DNA of 64,000 bases. Source: Nakaseomyces glabratus (lineage: Eukaryota; Ascomycota; Saccharomycetes; Saccharomycetales; Saccharomycetaceae). The translations under genes were made by a program, and so were the position numbers. Positions within the stretch are counted from its first letter, which is position 1. Each line of letters begins with the position of its first letter. Below the pieces are notes generated by a model. It worked only from the letters and a program-made list of their open reading frames with translations, did not search any database and was not told where the DNA came from. Positions 19,780-28,644 of the stretch are shown here, in pieces. The DNA is taken from assembly GCF_010111755.1 (NCBI RefSeq), contig NC_088963.1:496001-560000 (forward strand), in the 5' to 3' direction.

Positions 19780-22659
19780 ATGGAAGTCGAGATCGAGCAT
19801 GTTGAGCTCGGGTTCATCAATGAGCTGAACAAGAACATATGTGGGCTGCAAGTTGAGGGCAATCTGATGTGCTTTGCGCTGCGGACTGGTTCGCTGTTTC
19901 TCATTGACCTCGATACTCCTTCAAATGTGATACGATGTCAGATACCGCTGGTTCGGGATGGCGGCGTTAACGCTGAGAAAGTGCTTAAGATATGGCTCAA
20001 TCCTTCCCGGAGTTTGATTCTGGTAAAGACCAATTTTGCCAAATACTACCTCTGTGATGTGGATGTAATTGTAAAGACAAATGGTGAAAGTATGACTCAG
20101 AATGCTATTGCTAGTGTGAAACAGCTAAGCAAGAAAAACTGTGACGTTAGATCTGTTGCATGGGTTCGCAATGCTAAGGCAACTGGTATGCACGATAAGT
20201 TTAATCTGCTTATAGGAACAGCTCGAGGACAAGTTTACTACATAGAGATCAACTCCAAATTATCAGAACAGAATGCTACATTGCTATATGAATCCCCTGA
20301 CTCAATAGATGGTATATATTGGAATGATGCAAACGGTGATATAATTATAGCATCAAAGAATAAACTCATCTACTGGGATGGTCTTCAAAGTTCCAGCAAC
20401 AACAACAAAAACGATCGAGAGATTAGTCCCAAAATAACACTATCGAAGAAGCGCAAATCGAACGAAGTAGAAGAGTATGAACACATGCATATGGAATACA
20501 CAAATAAGTTTGCCGTATATAAAAATTCATTTGCTTGGGTAACGGAAAGTGGCATAGTGTTTTCTAATGTAGAGCAAGTCAAGAAATCGAATAAGAAAGT
20601 CCTGGGTTCATCAAAGGTTATCCTCAATGTAGAGCTTCCTAATTCAAAGAAACCTATCAGGGATATAATACTTTCTGACTATCATATCTTGATCTTAAGA
20701 GAATCATCCATTACAATAGTAAATCAATTGGATAACAGTGTTATTTATAACCAATCGATATGGAGTAATGATAATGAGCATATATTAGGATTTGCATCTG
20801 ACGTACACTATAAACAGGCCACATTTTGGTGTTTCTCAGCCTCAAATATTTTCGAAATTATATTGAAGAAAGAATCTAATTCCGTGTGGAGATTGTTATG
20901 TGATCAACAGAGATATGATGATGCCCTCAATCTTCAAGATTTATCATTGTTTGAACAAAGTTCAATTCAATATCTAAAGGGGATGCACTTGCTGGAAGAA
21001 AATGTTTACTCTGATGCTGCAAAGTGTTTTGGCAAATCTGATACGGTTTCCATTCCTGAAATAGCATTAAAATTATTAGATGGTGATGATGGCATGTTGA
21101 AAATCGGGGAGCAGAAGCTAAATGCATTGCAGTTTTTTCTAAGTGAAAAACTACTGAATTACCGTCATAAGGACTCCTTAAAATACACAATAATACTTGA
21201 TTGGATTATGTGGAACTATGTTAGATTATTTTGTTTGATAGACGAGAAAGCTTGTTCAGAAAGGGAACCAGATAGACTAAAATATTGGGACCAAAGGAAA
21301 GAAGAAATTTCAGCCAGCGTAAAGAAACTCATTGATGATAATATTAACCTTTTGGAAAGAGGGACTTTTTATCAACTGTTGGAAAAGTCAGGTAGGAGAA
21401 TAGAACTGCTTTACTTGGCTGAGAAACTAAATGATCATCAATATTTGATGAATTACTGGATTAGAAATGAAAATTGGTACGAATCTTTGAAAGTTCTTCA
21501 AAAGGCAAAAGATCCTCAATTGGCTTACAAGCACGCAAATATACTTTTAGTCAACTGTTCACAGTCTACTATAAATACATGGATGACTATGGAGAATCTA
21601 AACCCAGTCTTTCTTATAGATGCAATACTGACTTATTTTTCAATTTACCAGAAATCCACAAAAGGGTCAAAAGTCTTACAAGAAAATTACGCTTTGACAT
21701 ATTTGAAATGGTATGTTGGTAATAATGACGTGAATGACAAGATCATTTACAACACAATAGTATATATGATGATAACAACGCCCATAATCCAAGAGGGAAA
21801 TGACGCTATGCAAACTGATCATAATAATGATAATGACGTGATAGAATTCATGGAAAACTACAGTAGTAAGTCTCATCTGGAGTTTGTCCTCAGATTGAGC
21901 TTGAAGTTTGAGAGAATAAAAGTAGCAATATATTTATTGAAATTATCAGATCAGTATGAAGATGCAGTAGATTTAGCATTATCAAATGGATTAGTAGATG
22001 AAGCAAAGGAAATTGCCAATATGGAATCTCTTGCCAAGGACTTCACAATCAAAAGAAAACATTGGATAAAAATTGCACAAGTTGTACTATCTCAACACTT
22101 AGAGAAGCCGGATATAAAGCAGAACATCAGGAGTATTATAAGAGAATCAGAAGGTACTGTCAAGATAAATGATTTGTTGCCGTTTTTCAATGAATTTACT
22201 ACGGTGGCTAATCTGAAAGATGAGCTTGTCCGGAGTCTAGAAGAGCACAACCATGAAATTATTACAATTCGCGATAAGATTAAGCACTCGTTAGAGCTTA
22301 AGAAGGACATTATCCATGAGACAGAAAAGTTTAAGGAGAGGTATAGAATATTAGAACCTGGTAAATCTTGTGATCAATGTCAAAAAATGCTACAAACACG
22401 TAAGTTCTTGGTATTTCCATGTGGTCATTGTTTCCACACAGACTGTCTAATAAGAGCCATTCTAAGCTCAAACGACTACAATTTGAAAGGAAAAATTGAA
22501 AATTTCCAGAAGAGATTGAATAAAGACCGTAAATCTGTGAATCCAAAGGAATTAGAAGAACTAATGGCAACCAAATGCTGTTTATGTAGTGACATTGCCA
22601 TCAACAAGATAGATGAGGCAACAATAGATGACAAGGAACGCTCTCAATGGGTTATATAG
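19780..22659 (+). CDS. PEP3: HOPS/CORVET subunit Pep3 (Vps18)
   Basis: Core class C Vps protein shared by the HOPS and CORVET tethers, needed for fusion at vacuole and endosome. The 959-residue product (S. cerevisiae Pep3 is 918) has an N-terminal beta-propeller-like half, then alpha-solenoid repeats. A C-terminal RING-type zinc finger starts near residue 863 (C-D-Q-C ... C-G-H-C-F-H ... C-C-L-C). An acidic/Asn-rich insert near residue 680 is probably a loop. It is the last gene of the chromosome XII-like block; the next gene belongs to another S. cerevisiae chromosome. Confidence 0.96.
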   Translation: MEVEIEHVELGFINELNKNICGLQVEGNLMCFALRTGSLFLIDLDTPSNVIRCQIPLVRDGGVNAEKVLKIWLNPSRSLILVKTNFAKYYLCDVDVIVKTNGESMTQNAIASVKQLSKKNCDVRSVAWVRNAKATGMHDKFNLLIGTARGQVYYIEINSKLSEQNATLLYESPDSIDGIYWNDANGDIIIASKNKLIYWDGLQSSSNNNKNDREISPKITLSKKRKSNEVEEYEHMHMEYTNKFAVYKNSFAWVTESGIVFSNVEQVKKSNKKVLGSSKVILNVELPNSKKPIRDIILSDYHILILRESSITIVNQLDNSVIYNQSIWSNDNEHILGFASDVHYKQATFWCFSASNIFEIILKKESNSVWRLLCDQQRYDDALNLQDLSLFEQSSIQYLKGMHLLEENVYSDAAKCFGKSDTVSIPEIALKLLDGDDGMLKIGEQKLNALQFFLSEKLLNYRHKDSLKYTIILDWIMWNYVRLFCLIDEKACSEREPDRLKYWDQRKEEISASVKKLIDDNINLLERGTFYQLLEKSGRRIELLYLAEKLNDHQYLMNYWIRNENWYESLKVLQKAKDPQLAYKHANILLVNCSQSTINTWMTMENLNPVFLIDAILTYFSIYQKSTKGSKVLQENYALTYLKWYVGNNDVNDKIIYNTIVYMMITTPIIQEGNDAMQTDHNNDNDVIEFMENYSSKSHLEFVLRLSLKFERIKVAIYLLKLSDQYEDAVDLALSNGLVDEAKEIANMESLAKDFTIKRKHWIKIAQVVLSQHLEKPDIKQNIRSIIRESEGTVKINDLLPFFNEFTTVANLKDELVRSLEEHNHEIITIRDKIKHSLELKKDIIHETEKFKERYRILEPGKSCDQCQKMLQTRKFLVFPCGHCFHTDCLIRAILSSNDYNLKGKIENFQKRLNKDRKSVNPKELEELMATKCCLCSDIAINKIDEATIDDKERSQWVI

Positions 22660-23180
22660 ATACCTCTTTCTTTATTCCACTTCATGGTTGTCGTCCTTAC
22701 AAAAATAGTAGCAAAAGTAATGACCAAGAGCATATACATGAGTACAAAACTTGTCTCAAAATGTGGGTCAATATATATAAATGATAAAAGGCTATGACTA
22801 TCCATAATTGATTTGACATTTGTCATAATCATTTTAGTCATTACGTTATTGAGCATCATCAGCAACGTTTGATCACTAATCATCCATCTCAATCATTACG
22901 CAATTTGAACTCTTCAAAATGCCCAACATTCGAGGATAGGGAGCTACTCATCAGCAACCCTTAAATTATGCTGGTAATTTGGTTTTTCAATATGTAATTA
23001 ATTACAGGCAATGTTGATGGATTGGTAATTAAATTATTTGTTGGTTGAGATATGAATTTTAAGGTAAAGTTATAAAAGGAGGTCTTATCTTCTTGAAAAG
23101 TTGGCAATCGAAACTAGTTACTATAGTTGTTAATCCCATTGAAAAGAGTATATATATTAGGCTGATATAATAATAGAAGA
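22660..23180. other. PEP3-RDL1 intergenic region at a synteny break
   Basis: 521 AT-rich bases joining two blocks that lie on different chromosomes in S. cerevisiae (YLR148W and YOR285W). No tRNA, LTR or repeat that could explain the join was seen. A TATAAAAG-like sequence is at about 23071, upstream of RDL1. Confidence 0.6.
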
Positions 23181-23597
23181 ATGTGGAAAAGAATTGTTGA
23201 TGCATGGAACGGAAACGCTACTAGTCCAAGCACTCCTGGTGTAAACACATATGACTTTGAAGGTATGAAAAAAGTTGCTATGCAACATGATCCAAGCACT
23301 GTCTTAGTTGATGTTAGGGAACCTTCAGAATTCAGTGTGGTACATATTCCGGGCTCCATCAATGTCCCATACAGATCACATCCAGAAGGTTTCAGTTTGG
23401 ACCCAGTGACATTTAAGCAAACATTTGGTTACGAGAAGCCACCAGTTTCTAATCACTTAATCTTTTACTGTGCCAGTGGTCGCCGTGGTAGCATGGCTCG
23501 TGAGGTTGCTGCTAAGAATGGCTACACTAACTTGTCTGAGTACCCAGGTTCTATGAATGACTGGGTTGCTAAAGGTGGTGATAGATTAGCATTGTAA
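23181..23597 (+). CDS. RDL1: Rhodanese-domain thiosulfate sulfurtransferase Rdl1
   Basis: Single-domain rhodanese that moves sulfane sulfur from thiosulfate to a thiol acceptor. The 138-residue product (S. cerevisiae Rdl1 is 139) spans one rhodanese domain. It shows V-D-V-R-E-P-S-E-F, the conserved early motif, and the active-site loop C-A-S-G-R-R with the catalytic Cys near residue 97. There is no long presequence. The adjacent RDL2 is a diverged tandem copy with the same fold. The order RDL1-RDL2-RRP36 is that of YOR285W-YOR286W-YOR287C. Confidence 0.94.
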   Translation: MWKRIVDAWNGNATSPSTPGVNTYDFEGMKKVAMQHDPSTVLVDVREPSEFSVVHIPGSINVPYRSHPEGFSLDPVTFKQTFGYEKPPVSNHLIFYCASGRRGSMAREVAAKNGYTNLSEYPGSMNDWVAKGGDRLAL

Positions 23598-24000
23598 TTA
23601 AGCAGGTGGATGTATAGCGATACTCTTTTAGATTATTAGAAATTTGATGAATCATATCAAAAATTTGGGAATTTTTGACAAACTTTTTTTGTCAGATACT
23701 TGACACATACTATGTAAGTAAGATCAAGTAAAAACCCTTATAAATAAAAAGCTACATAAATGCATCTGAATAATTAATTCAGATGGAATACATTTTTCTA
23801 CCAAATGTCTTGTTGTCTTAATTAATGTCATGATAACCTTGGGCTCATCGGTGCCTATTTTTCTTGTGTCAATTTTTAAATGATATGAAAGGCAAAATTA
23901 CTGGGAATATAAAAGTATAGTGTATTAAACTATCGAAAAGGCGTCCTACATTATAGGATAGTAAACCCAAAAGATATCAACAACCAACTATTCTTAACAA
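23598..24000. other. RDL1-RDL2 intergenic region
   Basis: 403 AT-rich bases between two same-strand genes, containing the RDL1 3' end and RDL2 promoter. TATAAAAGT at about 23909 is a plausible TATA element for RDL2. Nothing else was recognised. Confidence 0.45.
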
Positions 24001-24462
24001 ATGTTCAAAAGAGTTGTTTCTATTTCAAGAGGTAGAGTATCACCGATCAGGTTGGTTGGCCTGAACAGAAGTGCCAATATGATCAGATACCTCAGCACAA
24101 ATGGACCAAAAGCGTATAACTTCGAGGACATCAAACAGCTAGTTCAACATCCTGATCCCAAAAAGGTGCTTGTGGATGTAAGAGAGCCTGAAGAATTGAA
24201 AGAGTGCAAGTTGCCTAACTCTATTAATATTCCTTTGAAGAGTGCACCGGGTGCATTGGGGCTACCTGAAGAGGAGTTCCAAGAATTATTTCATATTGAG
24301 AAACCTCCTAAAGATAAAGAGTTGATTTTCTTCTGTGCGCTTGGTGTGAGAGCCAAGACTTCCGAAGAACTAGCTAGGTCTTATGGTTACGAATCAACAG
24401 GTGTTTGGGAAGGATCTATGAAGGAATGGAAAGAGAAGGGTGGTGATAAGATTAAAGTCTGA
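24001..24462 (+). CDS. RDL2: Mitochondrial rhodanese Rdl2
   Basis: Mitochondrial thiosulfate sulfurtransferase. The 153-residue product (S. cerevisiae 149) differs from RDL1 by an N-terminal presequence of about 30 residues that is basic and lacks acidic residues (MFKRVVSISRGRVSPIRLVG). The rhodanese domain follows, with V-D-V-R-E-P-E-E-L and the active-site loop C-A-L-G-V-R, Cys near residue 113. The tandem pair with RDL1 probably arose by duplication, with the presequence sending one copy to mitochondria. It is the YOR286W orthologue. Confidence 0.93.
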   Translation: MFKRVVSISRGRVSPIRLVGLNRSANMIRYLSTNGPKAYNFEDIKQLVQHPDPKKVLVDVREPEELKECKLPNSINIPLKSAPGALGLPEEEFQELFHIEKPPKDKELIFFCALGVRAKTSEELARSYGYESTGVWEGSMKEWKEKGGDKIKV

Positions 24463-24718
24463 ATAGTCGATGCAAGTGTTTTAATAGATTGCAGTCTATT
24501 TCTTTATTACCACCGCCTTTTGATTTGATGCCATTTCTCCCGGTTTTTCCTTTGCGATACATGAATTTAAGTTTGACTATAGCATATTCCTACAATAATT
24601 AATACTCTTGTATATTACTAACTTTAAAAAGAATACAATCATTGTTCTAAATTCATTGTTGACCTATAGCATAAGTTTCTGATAAATTCGCGGTCAATTA
24701 CATTTATATAAGAATACT

Positions 24719-25669
24719 TTAGCGATTATGAAACTCAAATTGCTTAAACTCTTTACCAAGCTTCTTCTTCCTCTTTCTCTCCATGACCTTCTCACGTTGC
24801 TTAGCCTTCATGTGATCAAATTTCCATTTTTGAATAACCTTACGTTTCTCTGCTTTCTTCAAGTGGAATCTGTTCTTATTACCTTCATTCAGCTTACCTT
24901 CATAATCTTTGACAATCTGTTGCTCGAGTTCTCTGTTCTTGACAGATTGTAAGCGAGATTTCATACTACGTACTTTTTCCTTCATGTTTTCAATTTCTCT
25001 GCTCTCAGCTTTATTTACAAACTTCTTATCATTCAATAATCTCTCCATCTCTTCAATCTCTTTCTCTCTATACTCATCCAGAAATTTATATCTTCTTCTA
25101 ATAACTGAGAAGTCTGTAGCTTCACCAGTAGCTTTTGTGAACCTAACATCCTGATATATACCTGATTTGGCTTGCCTAGCAATTTCTAAGCCAGGTATGT
25201 CTCGTATCTTTGAAACACGTTTCTTAGATGAGTGTTCCGTTGGAGCATGCTTCCGCTTTTTACTATTCTTATTTTTTGGCCTGCTATGATTATCTCTTTC
25301 ATCTTCTTCAAAGAATGCACCATCATCGGACCCCGATTCACTGTCTGATTCCTCTTGTTCTTCCTCTTTATAAACCTTGTGCCTTACCTCAGGTTCATCA
25401 TTTATAGGCTTGCTGTGTTGCGGCTTGCGTTTCTTTCGCAGTTCACCGCGTTCCTCTTCTTCTAGCTGATCTTCAGCCTTCTTCAATGAACCAAAAGAAA
25501 GTTTGCTCAACCCATCATCTTCTTCTTCGCTACTCTCATCATCACTCTCGGCCCTACCTCTCATCTTGCTCGCCAGAATGGCATCTAAGTCTTGCTCATC
25601 GGAAACTTCATCGCTGTCATCATCATAACTGGGTTTGATATTCTTAAAATAGTATGACATTATTCGCAC
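24719..25669 (-). CDS. RRP36: Nucleolar pre-rRNA processing protein Rrp36
   Basis: Rrp36 joins the small-subunit processome and is needed for early 18S rRNA cleavages. The 316-residue product (S. cerevisiae 300) has the expected layout. The N-terminal half is acidic and disordered (S-D-D-E-S-S-E-E-E-D-D). The conserved core contains V-R-F-T-K-A-T-G and Y-K-F-L-D-E-Y-R near residues 175-200. A long basic helical tail is rich in Lys, Arg and Glu and ends K-E-F-K-Q-F-E-F-H-N-R. Two PAC sites and an RRPE-like run lie about 100-140 bases upstream. It is the YOR287C orthologue. Confidence 0.94.
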   Translation of the reverse strand: MRIMSYYFKNIKPSYDDDSDEVSDEQDLDAILASKMRGRAESDDESSEEEDDGLSKLSFGSLKKAEDQLEEEERGELRKKRKPQHSKPINDEPEVRHKVYKEEEQEESDSESGSDDGAFFEEDERDNHSRPKNKNSKKRKHAPTEHSSKKRVSKIRDIPGLEIARQAKSGIYQDVRFTKATGEATDFSVIRRRYKFLDEYREKEIEEMERLLNDKKFVNKAESREIENMKEKVRSMKSRLQSVKNRELEQQIVKDYEGKLNEGNKNRFHLKKAEKRKVIQKWKFDHMKAKQREKVMERKRKKKLGKEFKQFEFHNR

Positions 25670-26026
25670 TCTTTACCCTTGTGATTTGTTGCCTCGTCTA
25701 GAAGTTTAATAGCTACAGTCAACTATCTCTTCGGTTATAAGATGAACAATATATTTCTATTAGAATTGCGATGAGCTATAGGCTTTTGCGATGAGCTTGA
25801 AATTTTTTTTCAATTTGATCTGTGCGATATTTTCTGAGAAGATAAAATACACCGTTCTATATGCATAAAAATTGAAGTTCTGTTAGCATTGTCATATAGT
25901 AACAGAAGTATCCATAATTTGTTGGATCTATATCATTGATATTCGGTTAATATAAATAATATATAATAACTGATGATAATGTTAAATATGAGGATGCTAA
26001 TGGGCAATGACTCCAAGTGTAGTTAT
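25670..26026 (-). promoter_or_regulatory. RRP36 promoter with two PAC motifs and an RRPE-like run
   Basis: GCGATGAGCT, the full PAC consensus, occurs twice at 25768-25777 and 25788-25797, spaced 20 bases apart and so about two helical turns. TGAAATTTTTTTTCA at 25798-25812 directly follows and resembles RRPE. The remainder contains the 3' end of MPD1, also on the minus strand. Confidence 0.75.
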
Positions 26027-26941
26027 TCACAATTCATCGTTTTGGACCTGGGTTTTCTTCTTCTTGTTCAGTTTCAACTTGGCTAAATAGTCATCTCGCT
26101 TACTGTATGGGCCTTCCTTTGGTTTCAGAGAAGTGTTGTCTATTATAAACTTGGCAACATTGGATTTGGTTATCTTATCCTCCAGCACACTGATTTTCTG
26201 GTTTTCTTTGTCGATTAAAACAAGCAGGCTTTTATCCTTACCAGCGGATAACTTGCCGATGCGATCAACCAAGGGTCCAATAATCTCAGCGGATTCACTT
26301 TCGAAAGACTTTAGAGATTCCACTAGGGTCTTCTTTGTGTTCAAGTAGCAATAAAACTTAACTCTGTCCAGCCAATCAATTGCAATTGACTTGTAAGTTA
26401 CAGGAATACTGCTTTGCTTCGAAAACAAAACGACAGCGTATTTATTACTAGATTGAGAATTGACCAATTTACTCACCATATCAGCACTGGTTAACTTCTT
26501 CACATGGTTCTTGATCTTGGCTTTGATAAAATTTATCAGCGGTGCAAGTTTCCTCTCACCCATATAGGTCTCGCTTGCATGTTTCTTAACTGCAGTTTTG
26601 CCAGCTTTACCAGGCTTAAACACTTTCAAAGTGGGGAACCCTTCAACACCGTATTCACCACATAGCTGTTTATTACTAGCTTTGTCACAATTCACTGCAG
26701 CCACTTGGAAAATGCTGTCAGATGCTTTCCCAAGGCTATGTATAGTGTTCTTCAATTGCTTGCAGTAACCACACCAAGGAGCATAGAACTCAACTAGTGT
26801 AGTATAATTGGTGTTGTGGACCACCCGATCAAAATTAGAAGGGGTCAGTTCAATGATATTAGGATCATCTTTGTAAAAACTTTGATCCTGAGCAAAAACT
26901 GAAGCAATATACACCAGCAGTGTTAACAGGTACACTTTCAT
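26027..26941 (-). CDS. MPD1: ER protein disulfide isomerase Mpd1
   Basis: Thiol oxidoreductase of the ER lumen that helps form and rearrange disulfides. The 304-residue product (S. cerevisiae Mpd1 is 318) has a cleavable signal peptide (residues 1-17, V-Y-L-L-T-L-L-V-Y). One thioredoxin domain follows with the active site W-C-G-Y-C-K at residues 56-61, then an a'-like domain without a CXXC. The end is N-D-E-L, a variant of the HDEL retention signal. Both differ from S. cerevisiae Mpd1, which has CGHC and HDEL. It is the YOR288C orthologue, divergent from YOR289W. Confidence 0.95.
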   Translation of the reverse strand: MKVYLLTLLVYIASVFAQDQSFYKDDPNIIELTPSNFDRVVHNTNYTTLVEFYAPWCGYCKQLKNTIHSLGKASDSIFQVAAVNCDKASNKQLCGEYGVEGFPTLKVFKPGKAGKTAVKKHASETYMGERKLAPLINFIKAKIKNHVKKLTSADMVSKLVNSQSSNKYAVVLFSKQSSIPVTYKSIAIDWLDRVKFYCYLNTKKTLVESLKSFESESAEIIGPLVDRIGKLSAGKDKSLLVLIDKENQKISVLEDKITKSNVAKFIIDNTSLKPKEGPYSKRDDYLAKLKLNKKKKTQVQNDEL

Positions 26942-27352
26942 CGGAAATAAAAACTCAAATTTGATTTACCTAGAATATATGCCCCTCGAAAAGATCGAAA
27001 TCTCCTCTGAAATATTGCCAAACTTAACTGATAGGTTTGCCAATTAATAACTATGATTTCTATTCCAGACTGTACGGCACAGTTGGTTACAATCCCACAG
27101 TATTTTGTAATTTAACGATTACTATTACTATTCGTGAAAGCCGTAAATCGCAGTCTCGATGAAGGGCCTCTAGTGATCATGTGACTTAGGGGAAACCACA
27201 TAAAGTGGTCCAACCAGGGTGACAGCAGAAACTGTATAAATAGCCATCCTGGCGATTTCTCATTGCAATAAGAATAAGAATTAAGACTCAAGGTCTTTCA
27301 ACATCAAAGAAAGTTCCTAACATATTAAGGCGAAATTGCTGGCTCCAATACA
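26942..27352. other. Divergent MPD1/YOR289W promoter region
   Basis: 411 bases between divergent start codons. GTCACATG is present on the minus strand at about 27176-27183, an E-box/Cbf1-like sequence. TATAAATA at about 27234 could be the TATA element of YOR289W. No unfolded-protein-response element matching the full consensus was found. Confidence 0.45.
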
Positions 27353-28057
27353 ATGGTTGGCAAGAACAATGAACTGTATGCGTTCTACGCATTTCTGCAG
27401 TTATATAAGCATATGGGGCATGTGCAGAGGGATTACAGTCTGAGACAGGTAGCCGAAGCGTTGTATGATACCACACTGATAATCAAAGAGGATACTTCAC
27501 TCTTTATAACTTGGAAGAGGCTTGATAGTCAAAAGACATCTATTGATAGTGATGACGACGATGGCTATGCTCTAAGGGGTTGCATTGGTACTTTTGCAAA
27601 ATTGCCTATTGAAGCTGGTATTCAGAGGTATTCTTTAATTGCTGCACTCGAAGATAGCAGATTCACTCCAATTTCTGAAAGAGAACTGAAAACACTTAAG
27701 TGTAGCTGCAACATATTAAGGCATTTCGAGAAAATCTATTCGAGCGGGGACGACCACGGGGACATCGACAATTGGGAAATAGGAAAAAATGGTATCGAAT
27801 TACTGTTTAAGCATCCAAAGTCAGGAAAAACTTGTAGTGCTACTTTTTTACCTGATGTAATGGTAGAACAAGGTTGGGATAAAAAGGAAACGTTCTTGAA
27901 TTTAATTCAGAAAGCTGGTTGTTGGAATGAAGCAGGGCAAATATTAAACGATTACGAAAAATATTTTTTGGAAGTAATTAAATATGAAGGTAAGAAAAGT
28001 GAAATCACGTATGATGCTTTTATCAGTGGTTTTGAGAAGTTAGAGACTTTGGTTTAA
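27353..28057 (+). CDS. AMMECR1-domain protein, YOR289W orthologue
   Basis: Member of the AMMECR1 family, conserved from archaea to humans, with no established biochemical activity. The 234-residue product (S. cerevisiae YOR289W is 251) keeps the diagnostic motif L-R-G-C-I-G-T-F at about residues 73-80. Other conserved stretches are S-L-I-A-A-L-E-D-S-R-F near 96 and L-P-D-V-M-V-E-Q-G-W-D near 165. No signal peptide or membrane segment is visible. It keeps its S. cerevisiae position between MPD1 and SNF2. Confidence 0.94.
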   Translation: MVGKNNELYAFYAFLQLYKHMGHVQRDYSLRQVAEALYDTTLIIKEDTSLFITWKRLDSQKTSIDSDDDDGYALRGCIGTFAKLPIEAGIQRYSLIAALEDSRFTPISERELKTLKCSCNILRHFEKIYSSGDDHGDIDNWEIGKNGIELLFKHPKSGKTCSATFLPDVMVEQGWDKKETFLNLIQKAGCWNEAGQILNDYEKYFLEVIKYEGKKSEITYDAFISGFEKLETLV

Positions 28058-28387
28058 ATTCAGAAAACCCATATATTATGAATTTGATGGTTCGGGGTAC
28101 TACGTCGGTAATTTTTATGAGGTTGTTTGTTTTTCCACAGATACCTACAAATATATAATAAAGAGGTTAAACACAGACGTTCAATGGCTCGTTACATATA
28201 ATATATAATCAAAATAGCTAACACTGAAAGATTTATATACAAAGCAGTTTATTTGTGGCCTTATTTATGGCCTATTGTAGTTTGATAAAATAAAAAAAAG
28301 GTGATGATGTGGTAATAAACTCTCACAATTAATCTTTTCACTGAGGGCTGAAACAAAAAGAGTGGTCTAATTGACCTTAAAAAAAGT
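28058..28387. other. YOR289W to tRNA-Ala intergenic region
   Basis: 330 AT-rich bases. It includes the 3' end of the YOR289W orthologue and, at 28379-28385, the A-run that is the Pol III terminator (T-run on the minus strand) of the tRNA gene. Nothing else was recognised. Confidence 0.5.
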
Positions 28388-28460
28388 TGGACGCAACCGG
28401 AATCGAACCGATGACCTCTTCCTTGCAAGGGAAGCGCGCTACCAACTGCGCCATGTGCCC
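28388..28460 (-). tRNA. tRNA-Ala(TGC)
   Basis: Read on the minus strand this 73-base stretch folds as a standard tRNA. The acceptor GGGCACA pairs with TGCGTCC, discriminator A. The D arm is GCGCAGTTGGTAGCGC. The anticodon arm is CTTCC-CTTGCAA-GGAAG, anticodon TGC, and the T arm is CGGTTCGATTCCG. It matches S. cerevisiae tRNA-Ala(UGC) as I know it. There is no intron or encoded CCA. A T-run terminator follows directly. Confidence 0.97.
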
Positions 28461-28644
28461 AATTAAATTCTGTACTTCTAAATCTTTATGCTGGTACACG
28501 AATGTAACCATCATATTCTATTTGTAAATATTTATTGAACGTCTTTTACACATATATTATTGTACTTTGTGTTTATTGTCACTATTATGATTGTATAGTT
28601 TATGCTATTCAGTTTATCTATATTAGTAGTTTATGAAATATATA

